64,000 nt of DNA from contig JAAVFL010000005.1 of the NCBI GenBank assembly GCA_014800795.1, forward strand, positions 96,595-160,594. Reading direction: 5' to 3'. The notes beneath the pieces were generated by a model. That model was not told the DNA's origin and did not search any database. It was given only the letters and a program-made list of their open reading frames with translations. Shown here piece by piece: positions 36,015 through 44,931 of this stretch. The first letter of the stretch is position 1. Every line of letters starts with the position of its first letter. This stretch comes from Bacteroidales bacterium (lineage in GTDB: Bacteria; Bacteroidota; Bacteroidia; Bacteroidales; Muribaculaceae). Both the position numbers and the translations under genes were made by a program.

Positions 36015-37691
36015 ATGCAGATCTATTGCAAAAACATCAGTGAGTATCTCCCCGTGGAGGGAGGTGAGACCTTGGCGGAGATCGCCGCCCGTATCGAGCC
36101 GCGCCTCGGAAATCTGAACCCTATCTGTGCCCTGGTCAATAATAAGACCGAACCGCTTCAGTACCAGGTTTTCGGACCAAAGCAGGTTGAATTTCTTTCA
36201 GCTACTTCGCGCGCCGGAGAGAGGGTATATATCCGCTCTCTCTGCATGATGTTGTACTGTGCGGTAGCGAAGTGTTTTCCGGGAATGCGGCTCCGCATCG
36301 AGCATTCTATCGCCGGCGGTTACTACTGCCGTCTGTTCGAAGACGGCAAGAGTGTGGACGCATCGCGGATAGGATATGTCACTGAAAATCTTGCCGCGCA
36401 GATGCGCGCTCTCGCGGGGCGTGCTGTCCCGTTCGAGCGGAAAGAGCGTCTGACGTCCGATATCATAGGGGAATTTCGTTCTGAAGGGCTCAATGACAAG
36501 GTGCTGCTACTTGAGACGATCCATGAACTCTACACGGTTTATTACCGTCTTGAAGGGGTTGCCGACAGTTATTACGGTGCGCTTGCACCACACACGGGAT
36601 ATATGTCGGTATTTGATCTGGTGCCTTATAAGGAGGGTTTCCTGTTGATGGGCTTCAATCGGGCTGATCCATCCCGGCCCGCCTCTTTCTTCCCTCAGGA
36701 GAAGATGTATGAAGCCTATATCGACTACCTGCATTTCAACGATGTTCTCGGAATACGCAATGTCGGACAGCTCAACCGTGCGGTTGAAGAGAAGCGTTCC
36801 GCATCGCTTATCAATGTGGCGGAGGCTCTTCACGATAAGAAAATCGCGGCCATTGCCGATGAAATTACATCGCGCTACCATAAGGGAGGAGCACGCATAG
36901 TGTTGGTTGCCGGCCCCTCTTCCTCGGGTAAGACTACATCGACCAAGAGGCTCGGGATATATCTTATGACAAATCTTCTGTCGCCGCGCATCATATCGCT
37001 TGACAATTATTTCGTGAACCGCGAGATGACGCCGCGTGATGAAACCGGCGACTACGATTACGAATCGCTCTACGCGCTTGATCTGAAGCAATTCAATGCC
37101 GATCTGGAGGCACTGCTGCGAGGTGAGGAGGTTGCGTTGCCTACCTACAGTTTCGAGTTGGGTAAACGCGTTTACAAGGGTGATACACTCAAGCTCGATG
37201 ACAATTCAATTCTTCTTATCGAGGGTATCCACGGATTGAATCCCGAGCTTACGGCGGGCATTGAGGAGCGCATGAAATACAGGGTATATGTATCGGCACT
37301 AACTACCCTCTCGATCGACGATCACAACTGGATTCCAACCACAGACAACCGCTTGTTGCGCCGTATCATACGCGATCATAAATATCGCGGCACATCGGCT
37401 GTCGAAACCATACGCCGCTGGCCAAGTGTGCGCCGTGGCGAGGAGAAATGGATTTTCCCCTTCCAGGAAAATGCCGACAGCACATTCAACTCCTCCCTTA
37501 TCTTCGAACTCGGAGTGATGAAAGATTACGGAGAGGCAATACTGCGCGATGTTCCGAACGACGTTCCGGAATATGCCGAAGCTTACCGCCTCCGCCGATT
37601 CCTCGGATATTTCAAGCAGATAGGCGATCAGGGAGTTCCATCTACCAGCCTGCTCCGTGAATTCCTCGGCGGCTCATCGTTCAAGTATTGA
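36015..37691 (+). CDS. TGS-domain nucleoside (uridine-like) kinase
   Basis: A 558-residue multidomain protein of the large bacterial nucleoside-kinase family. An N-terminal TGS-like domain (about 1-65) and a ThrRS-like second additional domain (about 75-200, including IRIEHSIAGGYYC) precede a uridine kinase/phosphoribulokinase domain. The latter has a P-loop, GPSSSGKTT, at 300-308 and RIISLDNYFVNREMTPRDETGDYDYESLYALD. The middle resembles a ThrRS-derived module without the aminoacylation core. The reaction is ATP-dependent phosphorylation of a nucleoside or related small molecule; the natural substrate is uncertain. The ATG at 36015 follows a CTTCTTATCTTCT-like leader. Confidence 0.85.
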   Translation: MQIYCKNISEYLPVEGGETLAEIAARIEPRLGNLNPICALVNNKTEPLQYQVFGPKQVEFLSATSRAGERVYIRSLCMMLYCAVAKCFPGMRLRIEHSIAGGYYCRLFEDGKSVDASRIGYVTENLAAQMRALAGRAVPFERKERLTSDIIGEFRSEGLNDKVLLLETIHELYTVYYRLEGVADSYYGALAPHTGYMSVFDLVPYKEGFLLMGFNRADPSRPASFFPQEKMYEAYIDYLHFNDVLGIRNVGQLNRAVEEKRSASLINVAEALHDKKIAAIADEITSRYHKGGARIVLVAGPSSSGKTTSTKRLGIYLMTNLLSPRIISLDNYFVNREMTPRDETGDYDYESLYALDLKQFNADLEALLRGEEVALPTYSFELGKRVYKGDTLKLDDNSILLIEGIHGLNPELTAGIEERMKYRVYVSALTTLSIDDHNWIPTTDNRLLRRIIRDHKYRGTSAVETIRRWPSVRRGEEKWIFPFQENADSTFNSSLIFELGVMKDYGEAILRDVPNDVPEYAEAYRLRRFLGYFKQIGDQGVPSTSLLREFLGGSSFKY

Positions 37692-37730
37692 TAACGATGT
37701 AAGAAGATACCGCTCATCAGAGGCTATATA

Positions 37731-37781
37731 TGCCATAAGAGTAGCCGTGTCAAAATGAACGACACGGCCACTCTTATGGCA
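37731..37781. terminator. Bidirectional hairpin terminator (GGCTGTGTCA family)
   Basis: 21-nt arms at 37731-37751 and 37761-37781 pair over 20 of 21 positions with a 9-nt loop. The inner part AGCCGTGTC/GACACGGC is the same core as the hairpins at 19825 and 61742. It lies between convergent genes and can serve both. Confidence 0.88.
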
Positions 37782-37798
37782 TGGTGACAGGCTACAGT

Positions 37799-39952
37799 TC
37801 AATGTGAGCCGTAAATCTCGATGTCGCCGATACGCACGAATCCGTCTGCGCCGCCGTCTGTGACGTTTACACGCACGTAGCGTGCCTCGGTGGCGACGAT
37901 CTCACCCTCACTCACCGGGGATGTGTTGCCGGTGTGAGTGCCTGCCGTAGTCCACGTATTGCCGTCGAGACTTGTTTCAATCGTCAGATTACGGCTGTTC
38001 AGCCTTGGATCCAGCCCTCCGGCCTCGGCATGCCGCACTACGTAGCGGCTGATACTGTATGGCTCCTTGAAGTCGAGCTGCACCCAGGCGCTTCCGTCGG
38101 CGGTCTGTGAAATCCACATATATTTTTCAGAGGGTGAGCCATTTGCTGCGAAGCCGGCGTCTGTCTGAGCCGGCGACGAAGTTACTGCCGTCTCTTCAAG
38201 CATACAGAGATTGAAGGGGAGATTATGAGCTTCATTATAGTAGCTGAACCAGTGGTCGGCACGAACGATATTGACATTGCCGGGTGACAGTTCGTCGAGT
38301 CTTGTCTGGAGGGCTACGAGCTTGTCGGGCCCCGCATCCCAAACGGAAGCCTGTCCTGTAACGAACATCGGTTCCGTGCCCTTGAAGTTACGTATGTCAC
38401 GGTTGAAGAAGGTGGTGATCACATCGGCACCGTTCGCATAGCAGGGATATTGCGGGACGACTGCAAGCCGGTCTGCCTCTACGGCGGAGGTAAGGCGGCC
38501 GGTCTGCCGCTCCCAGTCGTTGATGGTCAGGCCATAGAGATATTTGCAGGAATCTGCATAGATTTGGCGCTGTGTGTCGCTGACTTCATCCCATATGGTG
38601 ATGACACGCAGACCTGCCTTTTCAATGTAGCGCTGAGTGAGTCGGGCGTATGGTGCAAGCAATGTGGTGGAAGTTGAGCTTCCGTAATATACGCTGTTAT
38701 GTGCATCGTAAGGCATTGTATATCCCATGCCTGAGGGGCCGCTGACAAAGCAGTCGTTCGAGGTTGCCTTGCCGTAATAGTAGTTCAGCATCATGGGCGA
38801 AATATCGGCTAAAGAGGGGCTGATAGTCCAGTTCAATGCCATTTTGCCGCGCCCTGATTGTTCGAAGATCTTGGCCATGGCATGCTGGCAATACTGGATG
38901 TTGTCTCCGTCGCTGATATATACGGCGGCATACACCTTGTTTTCAAGTTTCGGGCGCTTTGGCACCGGCGGTATGACGACGGGATTGTTTACGGCAGTAT
39001 ATAGCGTGGCATTTTCAAAAAAGTCGGCCGGAACGGTAGAGAGTCCGTATTTGGTGGCCTCGCCGATGCCGGAGCGTTCCTCGGCATACCATCCGAGAAC
39101 AAAATCGCGCCCCGGTGTCATGTCCTTGAGCATCTTGTCGAGCAGTGAGCGTTCGCGCGATTTCCGGGGGTCGAGCCATACGCAGGCTGAGCCACAGGCG
39201 GCTGCGATATCATGTACGTAGGGTATGGTGGGACGGATGCTCACCAACAGACGGTGATTGCAGCGGTCCCAGTAGTTGTTGTAAAGATATGTGTATATCT
39301 GCACTGCACTTGTCATTGTCTGCGAGGTGAGGTCTTCAACCACCGGAAAATCCAACCCGTTGGCCACGAGTTTGGCTCTGATCTCGGGAGTTACCGGCAG
39401 CAGGCGGTCGAGTCCCGCTATGGTAGCGGCGAGATTTGAATAATGCTCGGACAGTTCGTTGCTGTATAGAACCAGACCTTTGATCTCATTCTGGAACAGT
39501 ATCACCATCTGATATGGAGAGCTGGGGCGCACCGCTGAGGTCTTCAGATCGTGGGCTGACGGCCATGTCGATTTCGGCTCTTCGTTGTGATTGTAGAGCA
39601 GGATGCGCGGGCAACTGCGGTTTATTATTCCCTGAAGTGTGCAGAACATCACCCGTTCTTCACCCGTCAGCGAGGCTGAATTCATATCGAGCGTCTTTAT
39701 ATTCTCGGCCGGAGCAGGGAAGCATGGAAGCAGACGGTCTTCAGGCCAGCATAGTTCGTCGGCTTCAAGAATCCGTTGACCGTTTCCGTTGAGATTGTAT
39801 GTCGCTTCAGAAAATGTTATCTTCGCCACATCTTCCACATCGGTGCGGAAAGACGCGCCGTTGGTGGCATTGACAATCATTGTGGGTGATTGCTGGGCCA
39901 TAAGCTGTGCGACACCTGGCAGCATGGCGAGCAATAAATATATTTTTTTCAT
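37799..39952 (-). CDS. GxGYxYP-domain protein with discoidin-like C-terminus
   Basis: A 717-residue exported protein: signal peptide (about 1-19), a short beta module (TDVEDVAKITFSEA), then the GxGYxYP family region. The eponymous motif appears as SGPSGMGYTMPYD. VYAAVYISDGDNIQYCQH is the other conserved block, along with ALNWTISPSLADISPMMLNYYYG. The C-terminal 140 residues form an F5/8-type discoidin domain (WISQTADGSAWVQLDFKEPY to VRIGDIEIYGSH). The family is suspected to act on carbohydrates but no activity is established. The partner gene at 40018 lies directly upstream on the same strand. Confidence 0.85.
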   Translation of the reverse strand: MKKIYLLLAMLPGVAQLMAQQSPTMIVNATNGASFRTDVEDVAKITFSEATYNLNGNGQRILEADELCWPEDRLLPCFPAPAENIKTLDMNSASLTGEERVMFCTLQGIINRSCPRILLYNHNEEPKSTWPSAHDLKTSAVRPSSPYQMVILFQNEIKGLVLYSNELSEHYSNLAATIAGLDRLLPVTPEIRAKLVANGLDFPVVEDLTSQTMTSAVQIYTYLYNNYWDRCNHRLLVSIRPTIPYVHDIAAACGSACVWLDPRKSRERSLLDKMLKDMTPGRDFVLGWYAEERSGIGEATKYGLSTVPADFFENATLYTAVNNPVVIPPVPKRPKLENKVYAAVYISDGDNIQYCQHAMAKIFEQSGRGKMALNWTISPSLADISPMMLNYYYGKATSNDCFVSGPSGMGYTMPYDAHNSVYYGSSTSTTLLAPYARLTQRYIEKAGLRVITIWDEVSDTQRQIYADSCKYLYGLTINDWERQTGRLTSAVEADRLAVVPQYPCYANGADVITTFFNRDIRNFKGTEPMFVTGQASVWDAGPDKLVALQTRLDELSPGNVNIVRADHWFSYYNEAHNLPFNLCMLEETAVTSSPAQTDAGFAANGSPSEKYMWISQTADGSAWVQLDFKEPYSISRYVVRHAEAGGLDPRLNSRNLTIETSLDGNTWTTAGTHTGNTSPVSEGEIVATEARYVRVNVTDGGADGFVRIGDIEIYGSH

Positions 39953-40017
39953 TTATAACAGATTATGAGGAATGTAAAAACAATGGTTATGTAAGAGTTG
40001 CAAATTCTGTTGCCTGA

Positions 40018-40575
40018 CTACAGCTTTATTTTTGTCGCAAACGAACCGACCTTCACGATGAAGATGCCCGACCCGAGAGTCAATCGGCTCAGGTTCAGCT
40101 CACCGTTCCGGCATGTAGGGGTTGCCATGAGTTGTCCGTCTATCGAGTATATCAGAGGCTCGGTATCCATAGGGATGCCGCGCAGCGATATTCCGTCGTC
40201 ATATACCACGCATACAAGATCATTCCGTTCTATTTTACCGACGGAATCAGATCCATCGCCAAAGGCAATTTCGGCAATATCCGAAATTTCTATTTCCGAT
40301 TGTTCAGGCGCGCTCGATTTTATGATGAGTTTTCCATCGGAAACGGTCACCTCCGGATTCGACTTGAATAGTACAGCTGTTGTTTTACCGTCTGTTCTCT
40401 TTATCAACATACCTTGATTGCCCTCCTCTCCGGCAAGGAAACTTATATTTTTCAGTTCAGCCACACGAATACTGTTGCTTGAACCGTCGGCCTTCTGCAC
40501 GTTCATGACTTTCTCCTGAGCCGTTGCCGAGAGGGCGCACAGTATGAAAGCCGGTATAATAAGATATTTTTTCAT
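40018..40575 (-). CDS. Small secreted protein with sorting-tail-like C-terminus
   Basis: A 185-residue exported protein: signal peptide (MKKYLIIPAFILCALSATAQ), two short beta modules with the recurring pattern V.(E/D)(L/I)..I.F (SIRVAELKNISF and EIEISDIAEIAF), and a final strand-rich tail (LIYSIDGQLMATPTCRN to SGIFIVKVGSFATKIKL). The tail resembles a type IX-type C-terminal sorting domain. The first module resembles the short module right after the signal peptide of the GxGYxYP protein (37799-39952), which follows after 65 nt. I infer that the pair are co-transcribed and co-localised at the surface; function unknown. Confidence 0.65.
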   Translation of the reverse strand: MKKYLIIPAFILCALSATAQEKVMNVQKADGSSNSIRVAELKNISFLAGEEGNQGMLIKRTDGKTTAVLFKSNPEVTVSDGKLIIKSSAPEQSEIEISDIAEIAFGDGSDSVGKIERNDLVCVVYDDGISLRGIPMDTEPLIYSIDGQLMATPTCRNGELNLSRLTLGSGIFIVKVGSFATKIKL

Positions 40576-40878
40576 TGACTGATATTTAATTTGAGGTAAG
40601 TAAGTTTAAGTTTGATGAACTTGTAATTTTGGATTTATGATTAGCCGTGTGCCGTGTTGAGTCTGTGATTTTATCAGAATACGGTAAAACGAACTGTTTG
40701 TTGTGCAAAAATATTATTTTTCTGTCATAAGTCCGCTATAATAGTGAAAAATAATTCTACAGATCGGCTATGCAGTGAAGAAATGAGGAGGTTAAGGGCT
40801 ATAGCTCCGAGAGCAGTATAACGGAAGATCAGGATCTGCCGGGCCTGTCTTGTTTCCGGCATAGGCGTAGCCCCTGCT
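40576..40878. other. 303-nt intergenic region
   Basis: It holds a reverse-strand -7 box (TATTTTTG, 40706-40713) about 130 nt upstream of the small secreted protein gene, and AT-rich leader DNA. A 10-bp inverted repeat (AGATCAGGAT near 40827 and its complement overlapping the end of the kinase gene) could form a loose hairpin. No small gene is visible. Confidence 0.45.
40706..40713 (-). promoter_or_regulatory. -7 promoter box for the secreted protein/GxGYxYP pair
   Basis: Reverse-strand TATTTTTG matches TAnnTTTG and implies a leader of about 125 nt before the ATG at 40575. Confidence 0.45.
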
Positions 40879-41721
40879 TTATTTATCCTGATCTGCCGCT
40901 CTCATCTTCTTTATATATCCCTTCAACCGTTCCTTTTTCGCATGTCCGTCACGCCATTGATGGGCAGCTTCGATAGCTGCGGCAACAGTGGCAGAGGGGT
41001 CTTTTCCGGCGGCGGAGGCATATGCCTGAGCTATGCGTTCAGTCCAGCTGTCATGCCATGAAACGGTTTTGAACATCTGCATCAGTTTCTTCGGATCATG
41101 GATATTGAAATCCATGCGGTTCAGATCCACATAGTAAAATTTATAATCTCCGTCCGCTTTGGTCTCGACTAATACGTTGCCCGGGGAGAAGTCGTGAAAC
41201 CATATTCCGGAAGCGTGGATGCGGGCTATCTCGGCTCCGAAAGCTTTAACAAGAGCCTCTGCATCAGGTCGCTCTTCCCAACCGCGCATGTTGGGGAACG
41301 GGATTTGTTCGCAGAAATAATAGCTGCGGGTCATGCGGGGCCACACACCTTTGTTCCCGCTGAAGCGCATTCCTGTATGTATCTCGCTGTAGCCTACCGG
41401 CTGCGGGGTCATAAATCCCATTGCAAGCAACTTCAGTCCGTTGAGATAGGAGCGGCGGGCTTTGCTCGCGCGGAACGTGCGGTAAATATAGCCGTTGGGA
41501 AACGGAGGTATGCGGAATGCCTTTACATTTACCGCAAAGGGGAGGGGATTGGTGGTGTCGCCTCCGCACTTTCCTCCCGGAACGATATAAAACAGCGTAT
41601 TGCGGCGCCCGATGTACACGAGCGGTGCGTCTTCGGGTTTTCCGCAGGTTGTAACGGCTTTCACAAGTTTTTCAGCTTCCGGATAGCGGTCGCTCACTGC
41701 AATATGATATCTGATTGCCAT
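40879..41721 (-). CDS. InaA/Kdo-kinase family LPS core kinase
   Basis: A 280-residue protein kinase-like enzyme of the lipopolysaccharide kinase (InaA/WaaP/KdkA) family. An ATP-binding Lys lies in FAVNVKAFR (Lys67). The catalytic loop is HDFSPGN (176-182) and the metal-binding Asp lies in YVDLNRMDF (Asp199). The family phosphorylates inner-core sugars or Kdo of LPS. The C-terminus is rich in Lys/Arg (GYIKKMRAADQDK). It follows the PAP2-type phosphatase after 13 nt on the same strand, so both are probably made from the promoter at 42769. The exact sugar acceptor is not visible from sequence. Confidence 0.8.
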   Translation of the reverse strand: MAIRYHIAVSDRYPEAEKLVKAVTTCGKPEDAPLVYIGRRNTLFYIVPGGKCGGDTTNPLPFAVNVKAFRIPPFPNGYIYRTFRASKARRSYLNGLKLLAMGFMTPQPVGYSEIHTGMRFSGNKGVWPRMTRSYYFCEQIPFPNMRGWEERPDAEALVKAFGAEIARIHASGIWFHDFSPGNVLVETKADGDYKFYYVDLNRMDFNIHDPKKLMQMFKTVSWHDSWTERIAQAYASAAGKDPSATVAAAIEAAHQWRDGHAKKERLKGYIKKMRAADQDK

Positions 41722-41734
41722 TGAAAGATTTTGT

Positions 41735-42730
41735 TCAGAATGTTAGATAGCCGGCTATGCCGTAGGCGCCTCCTGAAGCGAACGGGGCTGCTGTCCATGT
41801 TAGCGCTGCGGACTGTCGTCTGGTGTCGGGAGTCAGACGCTCGAGAAGGTTGTCGCGATGCATGCGGGTTCGTTTGTGGAATATTTTGGGATAGAGCCAG
41901 TACGCGAACGTTGTGCTGATATATCCTATGGCGGCTCCGCCTACAACGTCGTTTATCCAGTGTCGGTCGTTGTGGATACGCAGGTAGCCCACGGCCACGC
42001 CTATGGCGTATCCCGACATCGCAACCCACTTGTTGCGGTCCCAGTATTCACGGCGCAGATATTCGGCGCCCATGAAGGTGGTGCCGGTATGTCCCGAGGG
42101 AAACGAGTTGCGCGCGTTGCTGTCGGGGCGTTTTTCCTTGAACGTGAATTTTGCCACATTGTTCACTATACCGAAGGTCGCGTAGCTCATGGCAAGCAGT
42201 ATGGTGCGGTCAAGAAGGTTGTGTTGACCCTTGTAGCCGCAGAATTGCAGGGCATACGACTCCACCATCGGAGCGTACTGGATCCAGTCGTCGACACTCG
42301 TCTTGTCTTTTCCGTGGTGTGATACATGTTTCTGAACCTCTTCGCGCCAATGGATAAGCCATGGGGTACGGACGAACAGGGCGGATACGGCGAAAATTCC
42401 GGCCGGTACGGCGAATTCGGTAATACCTATATCGTGGGAGCTGTCGCCGAACATCAGGAGCTGACGGTTGATGCTTTCCGGCTGAAGCCATTCAGGAACG
42501 CCTGTGGTATCCATTATCACCGACAGGCTGTCAGTGGCGGCATTTTCGATTATAAGGCTCTCGTCGCCGTAGATGTCGTCAGGCGAAGGGGTTTCCGGTG
42601 CATGGATTATTACAATTGTGTCGGAAGGTGCGGCGGGAGAAGTTGCAGGCTGTTCCGGAATCAATAGCGGAGATGTTTGGGCTAATGAAGTAAGTGCTGT
42701 AAGAGTGAATAGTAATGATAATATGCGCAT
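41735..42730 (-). CDS. PAP2-type phosphatase, possible lipid A phosphatase
   Basis: A 331-residue membrane phosphatase with a signal peptide/first span (1-18). The complete PAP2 motifs are KX6RP (Lys194 to Pro202, KFTFKEKRP), PSGH (211-214) and RX5HX3D (Arg251, His257, Asp261). Membrane segments flank them. Enzymes with this layout in Bacteroidetes include LpxF-like 4'-phosphatases that strip a phosphate from lipid A. Assignment as LpxF is inferred from the LPS-linked neighbours, not from a specific motif; undecaprenyl-pyrophosphate phosphatase activity is the alternative. It shares a divergent promoter region with the EptA-like gene. Confidence 0.8.
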   Translation of the reverse strand: MRILSLLFTLTALTSLAQTSPLLIPEQPATSPAAPSDTIVIIHAPETPSPDDIYGDESLIIENAATDSLSVIMDTTGVPEWLQPESINRQLLMFGDSSHDIGITEFAVPAGIFAVSALFVRTPWLIHWREEVQKHVSHHGKDKTSVDDWIQYAPMVESYALQFCGYKGQHNLLDRTILLAMSYATFGIVNNVAKFTFKEKRPDSNARNSFPSGHTGTTFMGAEYLRREYWDRNKWVAMSGYAIGVAVGYLRIHNDRHWINDVVGGAAIGYISTTFAYWLYPKIFHKRTRMHRDNLLERLTPDTRRQSAALTWTAAPFASGGAYGIAGYLTF

Positions 42731-42768
42731 TTAAATAGCTGTGTGTGGGAGTATATCTATTGGGAGTG

Positions 42769-42776
42769 CAAATTTA
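42769..42776 (-). promoter_or_regulatory. -7 promoter box for the PAP2/kinase genes
   Basis: Reverse-strand TAAATTTG matches TAnnTTTG, with 38 nt between it and the ATG at 42730. The forward box of the EptA-like gene lies 45 nt away at 42821, making a compact divergent promoter. Confidence 0.6.
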
Positions 42777-42820
42777 CTGATTATTTTTTGTTTTCTTTCT
42801 TTCGGCCGGACTATTTTGGT

Positions 42821-42828
42821 TAACTTTG
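42821..42828 (+). promoter_or_regulatory. -7 promoter box for the EptA-like gene
   Basis: TAACTTTG matches TAnnTTTG, with 40 nt between it and the ATG at 42869. Confidence 0.6.
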
Positions 42829-42868
42829 CATGTAAGTCAACTGTTAACCGAGGTTTCTTATTTGTCAG

Positions 42869-44725
42869 ATGTTCTATCTCAGATGTTTGTTTGCGGCTGT
42901 CGGGTTGTTCGCCGTGGTTACCATACTTTATAGGGTGTTGTCGAAAGGATTGTCGAAGAGTGCGAAAGGGCAGCAGCTTACACGCTTCGGCCTGGCCTCG
43001 CTTCTGGCAGTGTTTCCGTTCGCTCTGGCCGGTGAGGTGAGATGGACGCTTGCCCTGACTTTCATAGCTGTCGTCTCGGCGGTATGGGGACTTACATATC
43101 CTGTTCTTGATTTCATTGCCGGCAGAAGTAAGCGCTCCGAGATAGACAACCGTATGGATTTCGCATTCGGCCTCTATCTGTTCGGGTTTCTCAGTAGTGT
43201 GTATATGGGGTTGTCGGCTCTTCTTCCGGCATGCCATTATGTGACGGCCGGCGTTCTGGCGGCTGTGGAGATGGCTCTGTTGATACTGTCGCTTTTTCAG
43301 ATTCTTTATTTCGCGATTTACGGTGCGGCCATTGACCACGACGGGCTGAAGCTTGTGCTTGACACGGATGTAAATGAGGTTCTGGAATTTCTCCGGTCCT
43401 TTTCGAAATGGTGGCTTATCGCCGGGCTTGTCGGCTTCATTCTGGCGATGATAGGATGGTTCTACTGGAATTTTACTTCACCTCTGCCTTTGGTGTGGAT
43501 TAACCTGACGAGGCGTCTGGGGCTGGCTGTATATGCTGTCGCCATGGCTATGCTGATGTTCCGTGGAAGACATTCTGCTTTCCGCCGTTCCGGACTCCCG
43601 AAACTTTATTTCGAGAACCGCGATCATCAGCGCGAGTGCGCGGGTTATGCCGCCGCATGCGTCGCCCGCAGAAATGCCATGCGTATCGAATCTTCTTTCT
43701 TCGGTCCGGCAGGGGAGGGGAGTGGTGCTGTTCCACGTGAAACCGCATCGGACATCGGGCGCACATGGATTGTGGTGATCGGGGAATCAGCCTCCCGCGA
43801 CTATCTGGAGGCGTTCAGTCCCGGCCCCGGTAATGCCGGAACTTCCCCATGGCTGTCGGGCATGGCTGCGGCCGGAGAGATGTTGCTGTTCCGGAATGCT
43901 TACTCTTGCCATTTTCAGACAGTGCCGACGCTTACCCGTGCGCTTACCGAGGTAAGCCAGTATTCTGATAAGGGATTCCCCGATGCAGTTTCACTGATAG
44001 ACGTGGCGAAGATACTCGGAATGAAAACCTATTGGTTCTCCAACCAGGGGCATATCGGCAGTTCTGACACTCCGGTTACTCTCGTGGCTGAAACGGCCGA
44101 CCGTGCGCAATGGACCTCGCAGACCGTCAACCGCAGCAGTTACGACGGGGAGTTGCCGGCTTTCCTCGAGAGTGTCGATCCGGCGGCCGACAAACTTATA
44201 GTATTCCATCTCATAGGATCGCATTTCACATATGCCAACCGTTATCCGGCCGGGGCAACCTTTTTCAAGTCCGACGCATCGGATAGCGACGGGTATGTTT
44301 CATCTTACCGGAATTCTATCCGGTATACAGATTCGGTTCTCGAGAAAATTTTCGCCTACGCCTCGAAAAATCTAAATCTTCAGGGGATGGTATATTTTTC
44401 CGACCATGGCGATATCCCCGACCGTCGTCGGTCGCCGGTGTTCGATGGTTTCGGAAAGTTACGCATTCCGATGGCCGTGTATCTCTCGCCGGAGTATCGG
44501 AAGTTGTATCCCGCAGTGTCAAATACCTTGTGCCGAAACGTTGCCCGACCGTTCTCCAACGATCTCCTCTTTAATTTTATCTGTGGGCTGTGGGGTGTCG
44601 TCGCAGACTTCGCACCTTCCGATCTCAATATCGCTTCCGACAGTTACGTTCTCACACCGTCAACAACGAGAGTGCTTCTTGGTGAAGCTGTTGTTGCTGA
44701 CGACCCGAATTATTCCGGAAATTAA
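42869..44725 (+). CDS. Phosphoethanolamine transferase-like sulfatase-fold protein
   Basis: A 618-residue inner-membrane protein: about five membrane segments in the first 235 residues, then an alkaline-phosphatase/sulfatase-fold domain in the periplasm. The metal and nucleophile motifs are VVIGESASRDYL (Glu306), CHFQTVPTLTRAL with a likely nucleophile Thr351, FHLIGSHFTYANRYP and YFSDHGDIPD. This layout is that of EptA/CptA/OpgE transferases, which move phosphoethanolamine from phosphatidylethanolamine to lipid A, core sugar or glucan. With the neighbouring PAP2 phosphatase and LPS kinase, lipid A or core modification is likely. A near-perfect parS sequence (43729-43744) lies inside the gene. 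Confidence 0.85.
   Translation: MFYLRCLFAAVGLFAVVTILYRVLSKGLSKSAKGQQLTRFGLASLLAVFPFALAGEVRWTLALTFIAVVSAVWGLTYPVLDFIAGRSKRSEIDNRMDFAFGLYLFGFLSSVYMGLSALLPACHYVTAGVLAAVEMALLILSLFQILYFAIYGAAIDHDGLKLVLDTDVNEVLEFLRSFSKWWLIAGLVGFILAMIGWFYWNFTSPLPLVWINLTRRLGLAVYAVAMAMLMFRGRHSAFRRSGLPKLYFENRDHQRECAGYAAACVARRNAMRIESSFFGPAGEGSGAVPRETASDIGRTWIVVIGESASRDYLEAFSPGPGNAGTSPWLSGMAAAGEMLLFRNAYSCHFQTVPTLTRALTEVSQYSDKGFPDAVSLIDVAKILGMKTYWFSNQGHIGSSDTPVTLVAETADRAQWTSQTVNRSSYDGELPAFLESVDPAADKLIVFHLIGSHFTYANRYPAGATFFKSDASDSDGYVSSYRNSIRYTDSVLEKIFAYASKNLNLQGMVYFSDHGDIPDRRRSPVFDGFGKLRIPMAVYLSPEYRKLYPAVSNTLCRNVARPFSNDLLFNFICGLWGVVADFAPSDLNIASDSYVLTPSTTRVLLGEAVVADDPNYSGN
43729..43744 (+). promoter_or_regulatory. parS-like site inside the EptA-like gene
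   Basis: TGTTCCACGTGAAACC matches the parS consensus TGTTNCACGTGAAACA in 15 of 16 positions (last base differs). It encodes VPRET in the overlapping gene. Confidence 0.6.
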
Positions 44726-44919
44726 CTCTCCGTGAGGCTTTTTTTCATGTGTGACTGCTCGGAGAAACCGTAATATCGAAATCTCAAAAGCTTAATCAAC
44801 GCGATTTGTCTAAATAATATCTTGATATTCAGAATTTTGCAAGCTGTTTCGTTTTGAGCGCATTTTTTGCAAAATAGGATATTTTTCAACTATGTTGCAT
44901 TAACTTCTTGAAAATTGAT

Positions 44920-44927
44920 TATTTTTG
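44920..44927 (+). promoter_or_regulatory. -7 promoter box for the SpmAB gene
   Basis: TATTTTTG matches TAnnTTTG and ends 4 nt before the ATG at 44932. It makes that start leaderless, or points to the later GTG at 44989. Confidence 0.55.
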
Positions 44928-44931
44928 TAGG

